DNA from: Sindora glabra
Taxonomy: Eukaryota; Streptophyta; Magnoliopsida; Fabales; Fabaceae
Assembly (NCBI GenBank): GCA_020226215.1
Contig: CM035232.1
Location: 17,706,316-17,770,315, forward strand
DNA length: 64,000 nt
Reading direction: 5' to 3'
Shown here in pieces: positions 14,341 to 26,373 of this stretch (the stretch's first letter is position 1; each line of letters starts with the position of its first letter). Both the position numbers and the translations under genes were made by a program. The notes below the pieces were generated by a model. The model had not been told where the DNA came from. It was given only the letters and a program-made list of their open reading frames with translations, and did not search any database.

Positions 14341-15653
14341 GGGGCCATTTGATTCGAATTGGGGAAAGGGAATGGAATTAGGAAAGGGAATTAGGGGGAA
14401 AGGAAAGGAATGACTCCTGATTACCCAATCTGTTTGATTCAAATAGGAAAGAGAATCAAATATTTTTAATTTATTTTATTAATAATTATTACATTAAAAA
14501 TAATATATTTATAATTATTTTTCAAATAATTATTATCTTATTATTTTTCTTTTATTTACTAATATTATAATTTTTATAATGATTTATTATTAATTATTAA
14601 CATCTTATTAATATTATTTTTATTAATACTTTATTTTAACTATTATTAATATATTAATAATAATTAATATTATTATAATAATTTTAATAATTATTATTTA
14701 TTTAATTATTATTTTTAATATTTATAATTTTATTAATATTATTAATTATTAATAATTTAAAAATATTATAATATTAAAAATAATAATTATTAAAAATATT
14801 ATAAAATTATTAATATAATTGAATAATATTATAATATTTATTATTTATTTAGTATTTAATAATATTATTTATTTTTTAAATAAATATTAATAATATTATT
14901 AATATATAATAATAATTATTTATTTAATTATTATTTTAATAATATTAATTTTTAATAAATTAAAAATATTATAATATTATAATAATAATTATTTATTTAA
15001 TATTTAATAAAAATTATTTATTTATTAAATAAATATTAATAATATTATTAATATAAAATAATTATTATTTATTTTTATTATTTATCATAATTATTATTTA
15101 TTAATATTATTAAATTTAAATAACTTAAAAATATTATAATATTATTAACATAATTAAATAATATTATAATAATTATTTATTTAATATTTAATAAAATTAT
15201 TTATTAAATAAATATTTATAATATTATTAATATATAATATTTATTATTATTATTATTTATGGTAATAATTATGATAAATAATAAATAATTATTTTTTATT
15301 TATTATTATTAATTATTAATATTAAAAATATTATAATATTAAAAATAAAAAGTATTAAAATATTATAATATTATTAATATAATTAAATAATAATAAAATA
15401 TTTATTATATATTTAATATTTAATAATATTATTAATATATAGTGATTATTTAATAATATTATTAGAGAAGATAGTAAAAGGGATGGGATTCCCCAATGAG
15501 TGGGGGGGAATCACCATTCCCTTAAATGAGGTAATCCCATTAAGGAAAAAAGGGGAAAGGGAATGAGTTTTTTTCTAAACCAAACAAAAACAAAGAGAAT
15601 GAAACCTTGCAATTCCCTTTCCCTTTTTTGAGGACCCCTAACCAAACAGCCCC
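14341..15653. mobile_element. Tourist/PIF-Harbinger-like non-autonomous element (1,313 bp)
   Basis: Imperfect terminal inverted repeats are visible: GGGGCCATTTGATT at the left end, and at the right the reverse complement reads GGGGCTGTTTGGTT. Direct TTA copies flank it (14338-14340 and 15654-15656), and removing the element restores the satellite's AATCTTAATATAC. Subterminal regions are purine-rich (GGAAAGGGAATGG). The interior from about 14460 to 15465 is about 1 kb of almost pure A and T with no coding potential. TTA duplications and these ends fit the PIF/Harbinger superfamily. The length is large for a MITE because of the AT core. Confidence 0.85.
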
Positions 15654-17707
15654 TTAATATACTTGCTTACTACAACAATTATCTATAATTCATATACTAG
15701 AAAGTCTCTTTAATTAGTGGCAATATTTAAAATTATTTTCATGATATTCTTTGAAAAATTAATTGTTATCATTAAATTTAATTTTTATATAATGTCAAAA
15801 TGAGATTGATATAAGTGGCCGAATTTAATTTTACTTTCTTTGGATGATAATTAAATTTAAGTAGTCAAATAGTATTAGAATAAGATTAATACAAGTGATT
15901 TGACTTGATTTTACTTTTTTTAGATAAAAATTAATATGATCATATATATAACGATATTGTAATACGATAGCTGATTCAAGACATATAATTTTAAGATATT
16001 TAAATTTACATTAAATTAATTTGATATATTTTTTAAAAAAATAAGTTAGTAAGATTGATCCATTAGTCCTTCTATGTTGATTAATTGAATTAATATTATT
16101 TTTCAAAAAAAAATCATGTATCCATTTTTTTATGTCAAGGCTCATTACTTCACTGAGAAATCTTAATATACATGCTTATTACAATAATTATTTATAATTC
16201 ATATGTTAGAAAATCTCTTTAATTAATGGTAATATTTAAAATTATTTTCATAATATTTTTTTAGAAATTAATTATTATCATTAAATTTAATTTTAATATA
16301 ATGACAAAATAAGATTAATCTAAGTGGCCGAGTTTGATTTTACTTTCCTTAGATGAAAATTAAATTTAAGTGACCAAATAGTATTAGAATAAGATTAATA
16401 ATAGTGGTTAGACTTGATTTTCCCTCTTATAGATAAAAACTAATATGATCATATATATAACGATATTGTGATATGATAGTCGATTCAAGATATATAATTT
16501 TAAGCTATTTAAATTTACATTAAATTATTTTAATTTTTTTTATAAATAAGTGAGTAACATATATCCACTAGTCATTCTATATTGATTAATTGAAATACTA
16601 TTTATTTTTCAAAAAAAAATCATGTATTTATTTTTTTATGTTAACGCCTTTTACTTTCCTGAGAAATCTTAATATACATACTTATTACAACAATTACTTA
16701 TAATTAATATGCTAGAAAATATCTATAATTAATAGCAATATTTAAAATTATTTTTACAGCATTCTTTTAGAAATTAATTATTATCATTAAATTTAATTTT
16801 AAAATTTAATTTTTATATGATATCAAAATAAGATTAATACAAGTGGCTTAACTTGATTTTACTTTCTTTAATTGATTCAAAATATATAATTTTATGATAT
16901 TTAAATTTACATTAAATTATTAGGATATATTTTTTATAAATAAGTTAGTAAGATATATCCACTAGTTCTTTTATATTGACTAATTAAAATAATATTATTT
17001 TTTTAAAAAAAATCATGTATCCATTTTTTATGTCAAAGCTCTCTACTTCACTTAAAAATCTTAATATAATGCTTATTACACCAATTATTTATAATTCATA
17101 TGCTAGAAAATCTCTTTAATTAATGGTAATATTTAAAATTATTTTTATGAAGTTCTTTTATAAATTAATTATCTTCATTGAATTTATTTTTAAATTTAAT
17201 TTTTATATAATGTCAAAATAAGATTAATACAATTAGCTAAATTTGATTTTACTTTCTTTGGGTAAAAATTAAATTTATTTTTTAAATAGTGTTAAAATAA
17301 GATTAATACTAGTGGTTAGACTTGATTTTACTTTCTTTAGATAAGAACTAATATGATCACATATATAATGATATTATGATATGATAGCTGATTCAAGACA
17401 TATAATTTTAAGACATTTAAATTTACATTAAATTATTAGGATATATTTTTTTATAAATAAGTTAGTGGAATATATCCACTGGTCTTTCTCTATGGAAATA
17501 ATATTATTTTTCAAAAACAAAATCATGTGTCCATTTTTTTATGTCAACATTTTTTACTTTACTTGGAAATCTTAATATATAGGCTTATTACAACAATTAT
17601 TTATAATTTATATGCTAGAAATATCTTTAATAAATGGCAATATTTGAAATTATTTTTACAACATTCTTTTAGAAATTAATTATTATCATTAAATTTAATT
17701 TTTATAT

Positions 17708-19131
17708 TGTCACGACCAAAAGAATACCTGTCACAACAGCATTAGATGCCTGGGCATCCTGAGGTGTCAAAGCAAAAATACATGGTTGGCCTCTACCTGG
17801 TTGGTCTTGGGTTTTATCCCCTGATCCTTTGCCTCCACCACTTCTATTTGTTTGAGTTAGAATTTGTCTTACAGGTTGAGCCACGATAAGTGTGGATGGT
17901 AGAGCGGTATGTGCTGACCCTTGGCTAGAACTTTTATGCAATTGAGGACAATCCCTCCTCAAATGTCTAACTTGGCCATATTGGAAACAAGCACCTGTCT
18001 CTTGGCGACCTTGTCCCAATGAAACTTTCCACAAGTTTGACATGGAGCTCTTGTTCCTTGGGATTGTCTCGTATGTTATGAACTTGTTTGCCCTTGCCCT
18101 CTCATATCATGCCTTGGCCCTTGTGTACTCACCAAGGATTACTCGGTGGATTTTGAGCCCAACTATAACACATTTTGCCGCATTTAAGATTGCGGTCCTT
18201 TACTTATATTGCCTTACTCACTAAAATTACCTTCGATCCTTAGCCTCTTTGGCTTCTCTTGAGTCACACGTCCCTCCAATTCTTTCATTTCCAACATTCT
18301 TGCACAATCCACTGCAGCTGCATAAGAAGGAAAAGTCTTCATTTGGGGCATCACCGCTCGATACAATGGTCTCACTAATCCATCAATAAACCTCTTTAAC
18401 CTCATTCTCTCCGTAAGTATCAAGTATGGAGCATAACGAGAGGGTTGTGTGAATCGAATATCATACTCTGTCATTGTTATATTAGAAGTTTGCTTCAACA
18501 TCTCAAACTCCTTAGCTTTTGCTCTTCTCACACTCTCTGGAAGAAATCTTTTCATAAAGGAGCTAATGAATTCCTCCTAAGTTGGGGCAGGCAATCCTTG
18601 AGGTCTTCCTCTCAACCAACCATCAAACTATGTCTGGGCCACATCCCGTAGTCTAAACTTTGCTAACTAGACTGATCTTTCTGAATAACAACCAAGTGCT
18701 CGAAAAATCCTACCACCATCATCTAGGAATCGCTATGGATCCTCAGAAATATTAGATCCTGTAAATATGGGAGGCTGCAACTTGATAAACTTAGAATAAG
18801 ATACATGAATCTCTTAACCATCAGGTGGTGGCTGCTATTCAATTTATGCCTCATTACCTTGAGGGCCTCTTTCTACATGGATTTCACCCTCTTGTCTACC
18901 TTGGCCAACTATAGATCCCACCAAAGTCTTAACTGTCCTTTAAAGCCCTTGTATACTAGCCATCAACTCAGCCATGGTGGGTGCTGGAGCTGCATTATCT
19001 TCAAGGCCTTCATTTCTATCAATTCTAGCATGTTTCCTATGTAAAGGAGGTCTACCTCGATCGCCACCTCTACGAACTGGAGAGCGAGGCCTAGCAGATG
19101 CCTCATCAGATGCATGACTTGCATACCTCAA
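17708..19131 (-). pseudogene. Gypsy gag polyprotein, broken and truncated before protease
   Basis: Three minus-strand open stretches (19131-18940, 18555-18214, 18043-17708) together look like a Ty3/gypsy Gag. The first is Arg/Pro-rich (SPVRRGGDRGR). The second has the retrotransposon-gag pattern around KAKEFEMLKQ and TEYDIRFTQPSRYAP. The third contains a zinc knuckle, CFQYGQVRHLRRDC, with G replaced around the usual CxxC spacing, then TPQDAQASNAVVTG. In related elements this last motif lies just upstream of the aspartic protease. The sequence ends there. Stops and frameshifts separate the pieces, so it is non-functional. Confidence 0.8.
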
Positions 19132-19361
19132 GTGCGATTCTTAGGTCGTATCTCCACCTATATGAGTAACAACTTTATCAAAACACAACAAGAAGTTATA
19201 ACACACAAGTAACTCAGTTAGACAAACTTCAAGAATGAGAGAATGACTAACAACCTATCATGCCTTTAGTAGTGTCACAATTATGAGAATGGCCAGCAAC
19301 ATTTTCACAATCGTGACCTCACTAAAGATCACTTGCTCCATTAACCACAGGGAAACCTAAA

Positions 19362-19373
19362 GCTCTGATACCA
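19362..19373 (-). other. Primer-binding site, initiator tRNA-Met type
   Basis: The minus strand reads TGGTATCAGAGC, complementary to the 3' end of plant initiator tRNA-Met. It lies four bases inside the LTR end at 19378, the correct place for priming minus-strand DNA synthesis in a gypsy or copia element. Confidence 0.88.
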
Positions 19374-19377
19374 ACTT

Positions 19378-22202
19378 TGTCACAATTGAAAACTAGGGGC
19401 CGTGACTAGCGCATGACCTTAGGGCAAAATATAATCATATAGGCCATGCTAACCTAACACATTGAAATATAACTTGTAACCTATTTCAAACTTAAGTGGG
19501 TATATGCCCACAACATAAACAATAACATTTCACATACACATCGTCCCACACGGACTTTCTCATTTTTCAACATTCATTTGATAAATCATATATATTAACA
19601 TAAAATCCATGTCGTTTGGTAAACAAACAATCCTTGCAAATATAACCAATGCATACATATAAGTCTACAGAAGCATGCCCTGCCTGTGAGTTTAATGGAG
19701 CACATCTAAGAGTATTTAAAGTTCACAACTTTAAAAAAAAATGCACAAAAGTTTTACATCAACCCCACACGAATAAAGTGTGGCTCACCACAAAAGAATG
19801 CTTATCTCTCTCTAAGGAGCGGTAGACAACAGAACTGGAGCCAAATCTCTATATGAAAAATATTACAACAAAAAGAGTGAGTCGTGGACTCAGTGAATAG
19901 ATCATATGAATTTCCAATGAAAATGGGACAAGCCATGGCACGAACTTTTCCAAAGAAAATTAATAACTTTTCAATACCAAAAAGATATCATAAGAGTCAT
20001 GCAATCATATTTGACAAAATAACAATTGAAATATTCCTTAGAAGTAAAATACTAAGACATAAGTTTCAAGCTAAGAAGTAGATAATAGATTCTAGAATCA
20101 TAAGAAATCATCATAAATATAAAATCATGGTAAAAATTTTAGTAAAATCCATTCATGATAAATAGGTGATCATAATTAAAGTTAATGAGTTTAAAAAAAA
20201 TACATAAACCATCGAAATCACACTTTAGGGTGGGAGATTTTCAATTATGATTCATAAACATGAGCATTCCACTCATGAATTAATACTTTCATAAGAGCTC
20301 TCAGCTCTAAAGCAACCTATTAGGCTACCATAAACCAATCCACATGTGTTGGCCGACACATGGGGTTAGCAACTCCCCTGCTAATTGGGGTTCGAACTAA
20401 GGTGCACCAAGGCTAACGTCATCACTGCTGTTAGCTAAAATTTCTAACTAGTCTTCTCCTAAAATAAATTTATAAAATAGAAAAATACTAAGCATATATA
20501 TAAATAACAGTTATATGAGAAATTATTGAAAATAAATAGTTTCATATATCAATAGTTTAAAACAATCTCAAACCATACTCTTTTCAACTATATGTAGTTC
20601 ACCAAGGCTTTCAATCATGGTATTCAACATCTCCAACATCATATCATTCCAAACTCATCAAAAATCAAATTTTACAAACATATGTGAAACTTCAACACAT
20701 TATCACTTTATCCACAATAATCTTTCAAAGAACATTATACAATAAGATTCCAATAGTATACCATTTCAAAATAAGCTACATAATCAATTTCCTCATCATA
20801 AGGTCATTTTAGCATTATTCTTATTTACTATAATTCAAGAAAATTTTAAGCTGCTTGTCCCAAGAGTACCTAGAACTCTATATATATATGGAATTAAAAT
20901 GCATAGAAAATAACAATAATTAATAAATTAATAAAATTAATATTCAAAGTATGGAAAAGTTGGAAAGTATATAAAAATGTGGAAATACACATTATCTACT
21001 CACAAAATGGCTAAAATGCTCAAGTTAGTTTCTTCCCACTTTTTGAACCACCAATTCCACTAGGAAGTGTTCCTTGACCCTAAGCAAGCAATCAAACAAC
21101 AAATCAAACATAAATTAACACTTAATTACATTATCAAGCTTCCTATTTCAAAAATTCCAAAATTCACACTATATGCATAACCCTAAAACAATCTAATCTT
21201 TACTAACTATTAATTAATTTAAGCTAATTTAACTCCTAATTAAGAGAATGAAGCTTATGAATTACCTTATTAAGCAAAAGAGAAGAAATTTTGAAATTTC
21301 TATCCAAAACCCCTGAATTTTGAAATCAGCAAGGGAAATCACGGATTAGGAGATGCAGCAACAAGAAAAGGAGAGAAAGTAGAAGAAGATGTGTCGAAAC
21401 GTTAATAAAAGAGAGTTATCTTGCGTGGTTAGCTGTAGAAGATGAAAAAGAAGAGAAGACCGTGTGCTCTGTGCTGTTGTTGTTGTGACTTCATGTTTCT
21501 GTCTCTACTTAGTTCTATTTCATTTTTAGGGTTCTGTTTCAGGTTAGTTCAAGGGTTTCCGAGTTTGGGTCTGCTGAGCGGTCTGGGTGGGTCTGTGACT
21601 GTGTTGGGTCACGGGTTCAAGATTTCAGCACACAAGGTCACAGGTTCAACAACTTATTTACATTTCTGCGATTTAAGTAAATGGAGAGTAAAATATTAAA
21701 GGGGAAATGAGGACATTTACTTAAGACATAAAGTTAAATAAGGAAATACCCCCCATTTGGATTCAAAAAAATCAAAACTCCAAAGAATAAAAATCTAGAT
21801 TTTAGGTTTTAGTTCAAAATGTCAAATTTTGAAAAATTTTAAAAATAATGTCTTCTCAAAGTGGTCCTTTTAGGTCTCCAAAAATTCATTAAAAATCACT
21901 CTTTGATGCAAAAATACAAAAGGAACAATTACCAAAATTTTTTTCTCAAATAATGCATATTTTATATAGCCCTCCAAGGAAGGCACTCAAACTTAGAAAA
22001 ATTTTCGGAATTCTAATAGACTCAGCTTTATTTGTGAAATTAAGTTAAATAAGAGCATATATCAAATTGAATCATTTCAACAAGTTGAAAAAATAAATGG
22101 CTTAAAGTCATTTAAGGTAATCCTAAGTTCATATCAAAACTATTTAACCGTATTTTACGTTATAACGATTCTATGTTACCTATGAACGGCTGGGCCGTTA
22201 CA
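19378..22202 (-). repeat. 5' LTR of the gypsy derivative (~2.8 kb)
   Basis: Bounded on the minus strand by TGTAACGG at 22202 and TTGTGACA at 19378, with the primer-binding site immediately after. The plus-strand ORF at 21442-21699 overlaps the G-rich part of this LTR and is not considered a gene. A second copy of this LTR is not present in the window, so its age cannot be estimated from LTR divergence. Confidence 0.8.
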
Positions 22203-22975
22203 TATATAATGTCAAAATATGATTAATACAAGTGGCTAAATTTGATTATACTTTCTTCATATGAAAATTAAATTTATTTTCTAATTAGTGTCAAAAGAAT
22301 ATTAATACATGTGGTTAGACTTGATTTTACTTTGTTTAGATAAAAACTAATATGATTACATATATAAATGATATTGTGATATGATAGCTAATTCAAGATA
22401 TATAATTTTATGTTATTTAAATATTCATTAAATTGTTAGGATATATTTTTTGTAAATAATTTAGTAAGATATATCCACTAGTTCTTTTATATTGATTAAT
22501 TAAAATAATATTATTTTTCAAAAAAAATCATGTATCCATTTTTTATGTCAAAGCTCTTTACTTTACTTAGAAATCTTAATATACATGCTTATTACACCAA
22601 TTATTTATAATTCATATGCTAAAAAATCTCTTTACTTAATGATAATATTTAAAATTATTTTTACAAAGTTCTTTTAGAAATTAATTATTTTCATTAAATT
22701 TAATTTTTATATAATGTCAAAATAAGATTAATACAAGTGGCTAAATTCATTTTTACTTTCTTTAGATGAAAATTAAATTTATTTTTCAAATAGTGTTAAA
22801 ATAAGATTAATACCAATAGTTAGACTTGATTTTATTTTCTTTAGATAAAAACTAATATGATCACATATATAATGATATTGTGATATGATAGCTGGTTTAA
22901 GATATATAATTTTATGATATTTAAATTTACATTAATCCATTAAGATATATTTTTTATAAATAAGTTAGTAAGATA

Positions 22976-25012
22976 TTTTAGTTCAATATTACCTTTATTT
23001 ATAATATTAATGTGTATACTATACAAATCAATTTCTTTTATATGTATAAACAGATAAATAAAAATTCATGAATTGATTGAATATGATTTTTAATTAATAT
23101 CGTTAAAAAGGATTCAACCCATTTTTACCTTAAAGTTAATATGAATTAATATAGATACGTTAAAATAAAGATCAATATAGATAGATGAATAAATGTGGAG
23201 CTCTACATGAAACATATATATACGTATATATTAGCTTTGACTAAAAAAAGATTCTCTTGTATTGCATGGAGGTTGAGATAGTATGGAAAATAAACAGTTA
23301 CAAATGTAGGCTTTGTTTATCTATTATTTTTTATATTATTCAGATTTTTAAAAAATAAAAGTTACTAAGATTCTACTTGTTTATTATTTTCAAACATTTT
23401 TATATTTTTTATTTTTAAAATGAAATGTTCTTATTTGAAAATTATTTCTATAATTTATTTTTAAAAATTATAATTTTAAATATGAAATTTAAAAATAAAA
23501 AATTTTACATAAATTTATAATTAAATAAAATATTTTTTATTTTGTCCAACAAAAAATTTTATTCTTTATTTTCTTTTAATCAACTTTTTTAAAAGAAAAT
23601 TTCTTGAGGTTGAATTTTTTATAATAATTTTTGAAATAAAATAAAAATATATCGAGATAGACTTTATGAAAACGTCATGATTTCATTCTTATTTTTTTTC
23701 TTTTTTGCAAATCAGTCAAAAAATAAAACAAATAAAGCTGAAAGTCAGTCTACCCCAAGAGCTTTCATCTCTTCCTAAATGAGGCAGCAACACTAGGCAG
23801 GGAATCTGAATCAAATTCTCACCCACTGCGGTAGTTCTCAATACCAATTTAATAAGTTTATTCTGATGTAATATAAATATCTGTTTAATTTAATAATTTA
23901 AATTAAATAATTTCATAAAATAAAAAATATGAAATGATTGATAATGAAATTGTTGTAATTTAAAATTTATTATTAAAATTATAATTACAAAAAATTTTAA
24001 GGTAAAATCATAAAAATTTTAATTTAATAAATTTTGTAAATTAAATAATTTTTATGAATAATATAAAATTTTTAATCTTAAATTTTATTATGAAAAATAT
24101 AATTATGTAATTATTTTTGAAATAAAACATAAAAATGTTTATATTATTTTATTATTAATTAATAAAATATAAAATTGAAATATATTGAAAATATAAGGAA
24201 TTAGAATATAAAAAACTTATTTCATAAATAATGAAATGAATCATTGCATCACTCAAAAGAGTGAGTATTCCTATTTTATAGTGCTTAATAAATAAATTCT
24301 TTTTTTTTTCTTTTAACTTTAGGTCTAATGGAGGGATTTGATTCGTTTAAAGTGCAATATGTATTTTAAAAGAAAAGTAAGACACTATCACATTTCTATT
24401 ACGACTGTAACTGATGTAGAATCATTAAACATAATCTCAACAACCTAATTCCAAAACTAGGACCAATAGGTGTATCATACTAGAAAGCAAAGTACTCAAG
24501 TGTAATATTTATTTTAGGAATAAAGGTAAAAACTAAATGTTCATCTCTTATTATGTTAAAAATATCCTAAAATATACAAGTATTATCTCAAAAGAAAAGT
24601 TAGACCAAATTATATACATACATGTATCATGTTATGGGAAATTTAACCTCCTAAGAATTTGAGTATTTTTACATTGGATTGTATTTATGATATTGAAATT
24701 TATATTTTTAATTTTAATTTACTTACTTTAAAATTTTTAAAAAATAATTTAATGATGAAACACTCAACTACTTCTTAAGGGGTCAAGCTCCCCATAACAC
24801 TATCCCTATACTAATTTTCATCTATCATTGATAATAAATTAATGTAGGAATATGAAGAAATCAACTAGCCTCAATATTTGAAGTAAATAATTATAATTTT
24901 ACTAATTTATTCTTTACTAAAAATTAATCAATCTATTAAATTTTTACATTGAGAATACTACAATGAAGGGAGTAAAAAATAGTCTATAAAATTTTAACTA
25001 TATCTAAAATTA
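22976..25012. other. AT-rich intergenic sequence
   Basis: No gene, recognisable transposase or clear inverted repeat is seen. The stretch is strongly AT-rich with many short poly-A and poly-T runs. It lies between the satellite end and the Harbinger-related block. Confidence 0.5.
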
Positions 25013-25049
25013 ATGATATCTTTCTCATGGATACTAGAACATAGTGACC

Positions 25050-25700
25050 GATCATGGAAATCTACAAATCAAATAGACAATAGATACCAATACATAGTAG
25101 ATCAAATTATGAACACCAATAACAAACTGAAATACTCAAATGTGAACAACAAAATTAAAGTTAAATGCAAAACATTAGAAGAAATTGCAAGTAAAAATGT
25201 AATTGAAAATTAATGAAATTTGATGAAAAATAATGAAATATGGATTGAATTCAAATCATTTTTAGGTCAAAAATGCAAATCAAATTAAGCATCAACCACC
25301 ATCCATTATAGAAAATCAAGAAGTTGGAGTAAAATTGAAAAACTTCATGCATAAATTTAAAAACCCAACAAAAATGCAAAAGAAATGGGGAGAATCTACC
25401 TAAGAGATTGAGCTACAATGAGACATCTTCACTACTAAGGTTAACATGCAGTTTGCAATCATCACTAGAAATGTCAAGGGGCAAGGAGTCAAGAAGGTAA
25501 GGCAGTATTCAAAGAGGTTTTTTCTATTACTATGGGTGATAGATTCTAAAAAATTTGTGGCAGAAAGTGTTTCAAATGAGTGGAATCCAATTAGGTTAAG
25601 GGTAATAAATTCCATCACATGTGAACTAAACATTAGTAAAAGGATTTAAGTATTTAATTCCATTACCATCCCACTAAAACTTCCTAACCAAATGCCACCT
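25050..25700. repeat. Partial second copy of the Harbinger right-end region
   Basis: This stretch matches 30230-30603 and 33193-33478 in the same orientation. Shared landmarks are GATGAACACCAATA (here GAACACCAATA), AATGAAATATGGATTGA, GCATCAACCACCATCCA, AGAATCTACC, CAGTATTCAAAGAGG and ACTTCCTAACCAAATGCCACC. The match stops at CCACCT (25700). At that point the left terminal repeat of the Harbinger element begins. It is a useful reference for the uninterrupted sequence of the right-hand copy. Confidence 0.75.
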
Positions 25701-26373
25701 GGGTTCATTTGGTTCAATATGAGAGAATGGAATCAAATAAGAGGGGGTAAAGAAAAGGAATTTGTTATTTTTTTAGTGTTTGGTTTCTTTATGGAATGGT
25801 ATCACATTCTTGTGATTCCTTTACTTGTTGTTTGATTCACCAATTAGAGAATGAAATCAAAATAAATTTTAAAAAAATTATGATATATTAAAAAGTAGTT
25901 GTTTAAATTATATATTTATGATAAAATTTTTAAATTTATTAAAATCATAATAAATATTATATAAATTTAATAAAAGTATATGTTTAACCTATAAATTCAT
26001 GATATAATTTTAAGAGTAATAAAATTAGCAAAAGTAGTGGTTTCACTTGTAATTTGTAATAAAAATTTTTCAAAATCATAATAAATTTTGAAAAATTATA
26101 ATAAATTTATAGAAAAACAATCATAATAATAAAATTATAACAAAACTTGTCATTTAAATATCCTAAGACCTTAACATTTGTATATAATAATGACCAATCA
26201 ACTAAGTTAAGCCTATGTCTATTAATGAAAACACTAAAACAACATCACTAAAGACTACGCACATGAAAATTTTACCAAGATCCCAAAGCAAGTATAGTAA
26301 TTATATAACAAAATTAATTGACTATAGATTTAGATCTAAATCTTCTTAAGAAGGTCTAATACATATTGCTTGC

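Larger units (their letters stand above)
17708..22202 (-). mobile_element. Ty3/gypsy deletion derivative: 5' LTR, PBS, gag, no pol
   Basis: The insertion sits in the satellite with a perfect TATAT target duplication (17703-17707 and 22203-22207). On the minus strand it runs from TGTAACGGCCCAGCC at 22202 through an LTR of about 2.8 kb to a primer-binding site and a broken gag. It stops at GGTCGTGACA at 17708. Protease, reverse transcriptase, RNase H, integrase and nearly all of the 3' LTR are missing. The last bases, GTGACA, match the LTR terminus. This suggests an internal deletion that joined gag to the extreme 3' end. Long LTR, PBS type and gag style resemble the Tekay/Del group, but the lineage is an inference. 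Confidence 0.85.
7483..22975. repeat. Tandem satellite array, ~505-bp unit, ~19 copies
   Basis: The motif GTTAGACTTGATTTTACTTT recurs near 7509, 8020, 8527, 9037, 9542, 10051, 10558, 11062, 11544, 12052, 12555, 13058, 13562 and 14070. It recurs again at 15897, 16407, 17315, 22314 and 22819, and a shortened unit lies near 16853. Spacing is 482-511 bp, mean about 505. Landmarks in each unit occur in fixed order: AATCATGTATCCATTTTT, TATGTCAAAGCCCTTTACTTC, TTATAATTCATATGCTAGAAA, CTCTTTAATTAATGGCAATATT. Removing the two inserted elements leaves about 9.7 kb, or about 19 units. Units are clearly diverged from one another and carry no conserved ORF. It is a local satellite; a centromeric role is possible but not shown. 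Confidence 0.93.

Noticed and set aside
18042..19044. Plus-strand open frames at 18042-18224, 18445-18651 and 18805-19044
   Set aside because: They lie opposite the minus-strand gag of the gypsy derivative and are shadows of that coding region.
21442..21699. 85-codon frame starting with a Lys/Arg-rich and Cys-rich stretch
   Set aside because: It lies inside the 5' LTR of the gypsy derivative and has no family features.
7483..22975. Regular repeats considered as a CRISPR array
   Set aside because: The unit is about 505 bp with no short repeat/spacer pattern, and the genome is clearly plant nuclear.
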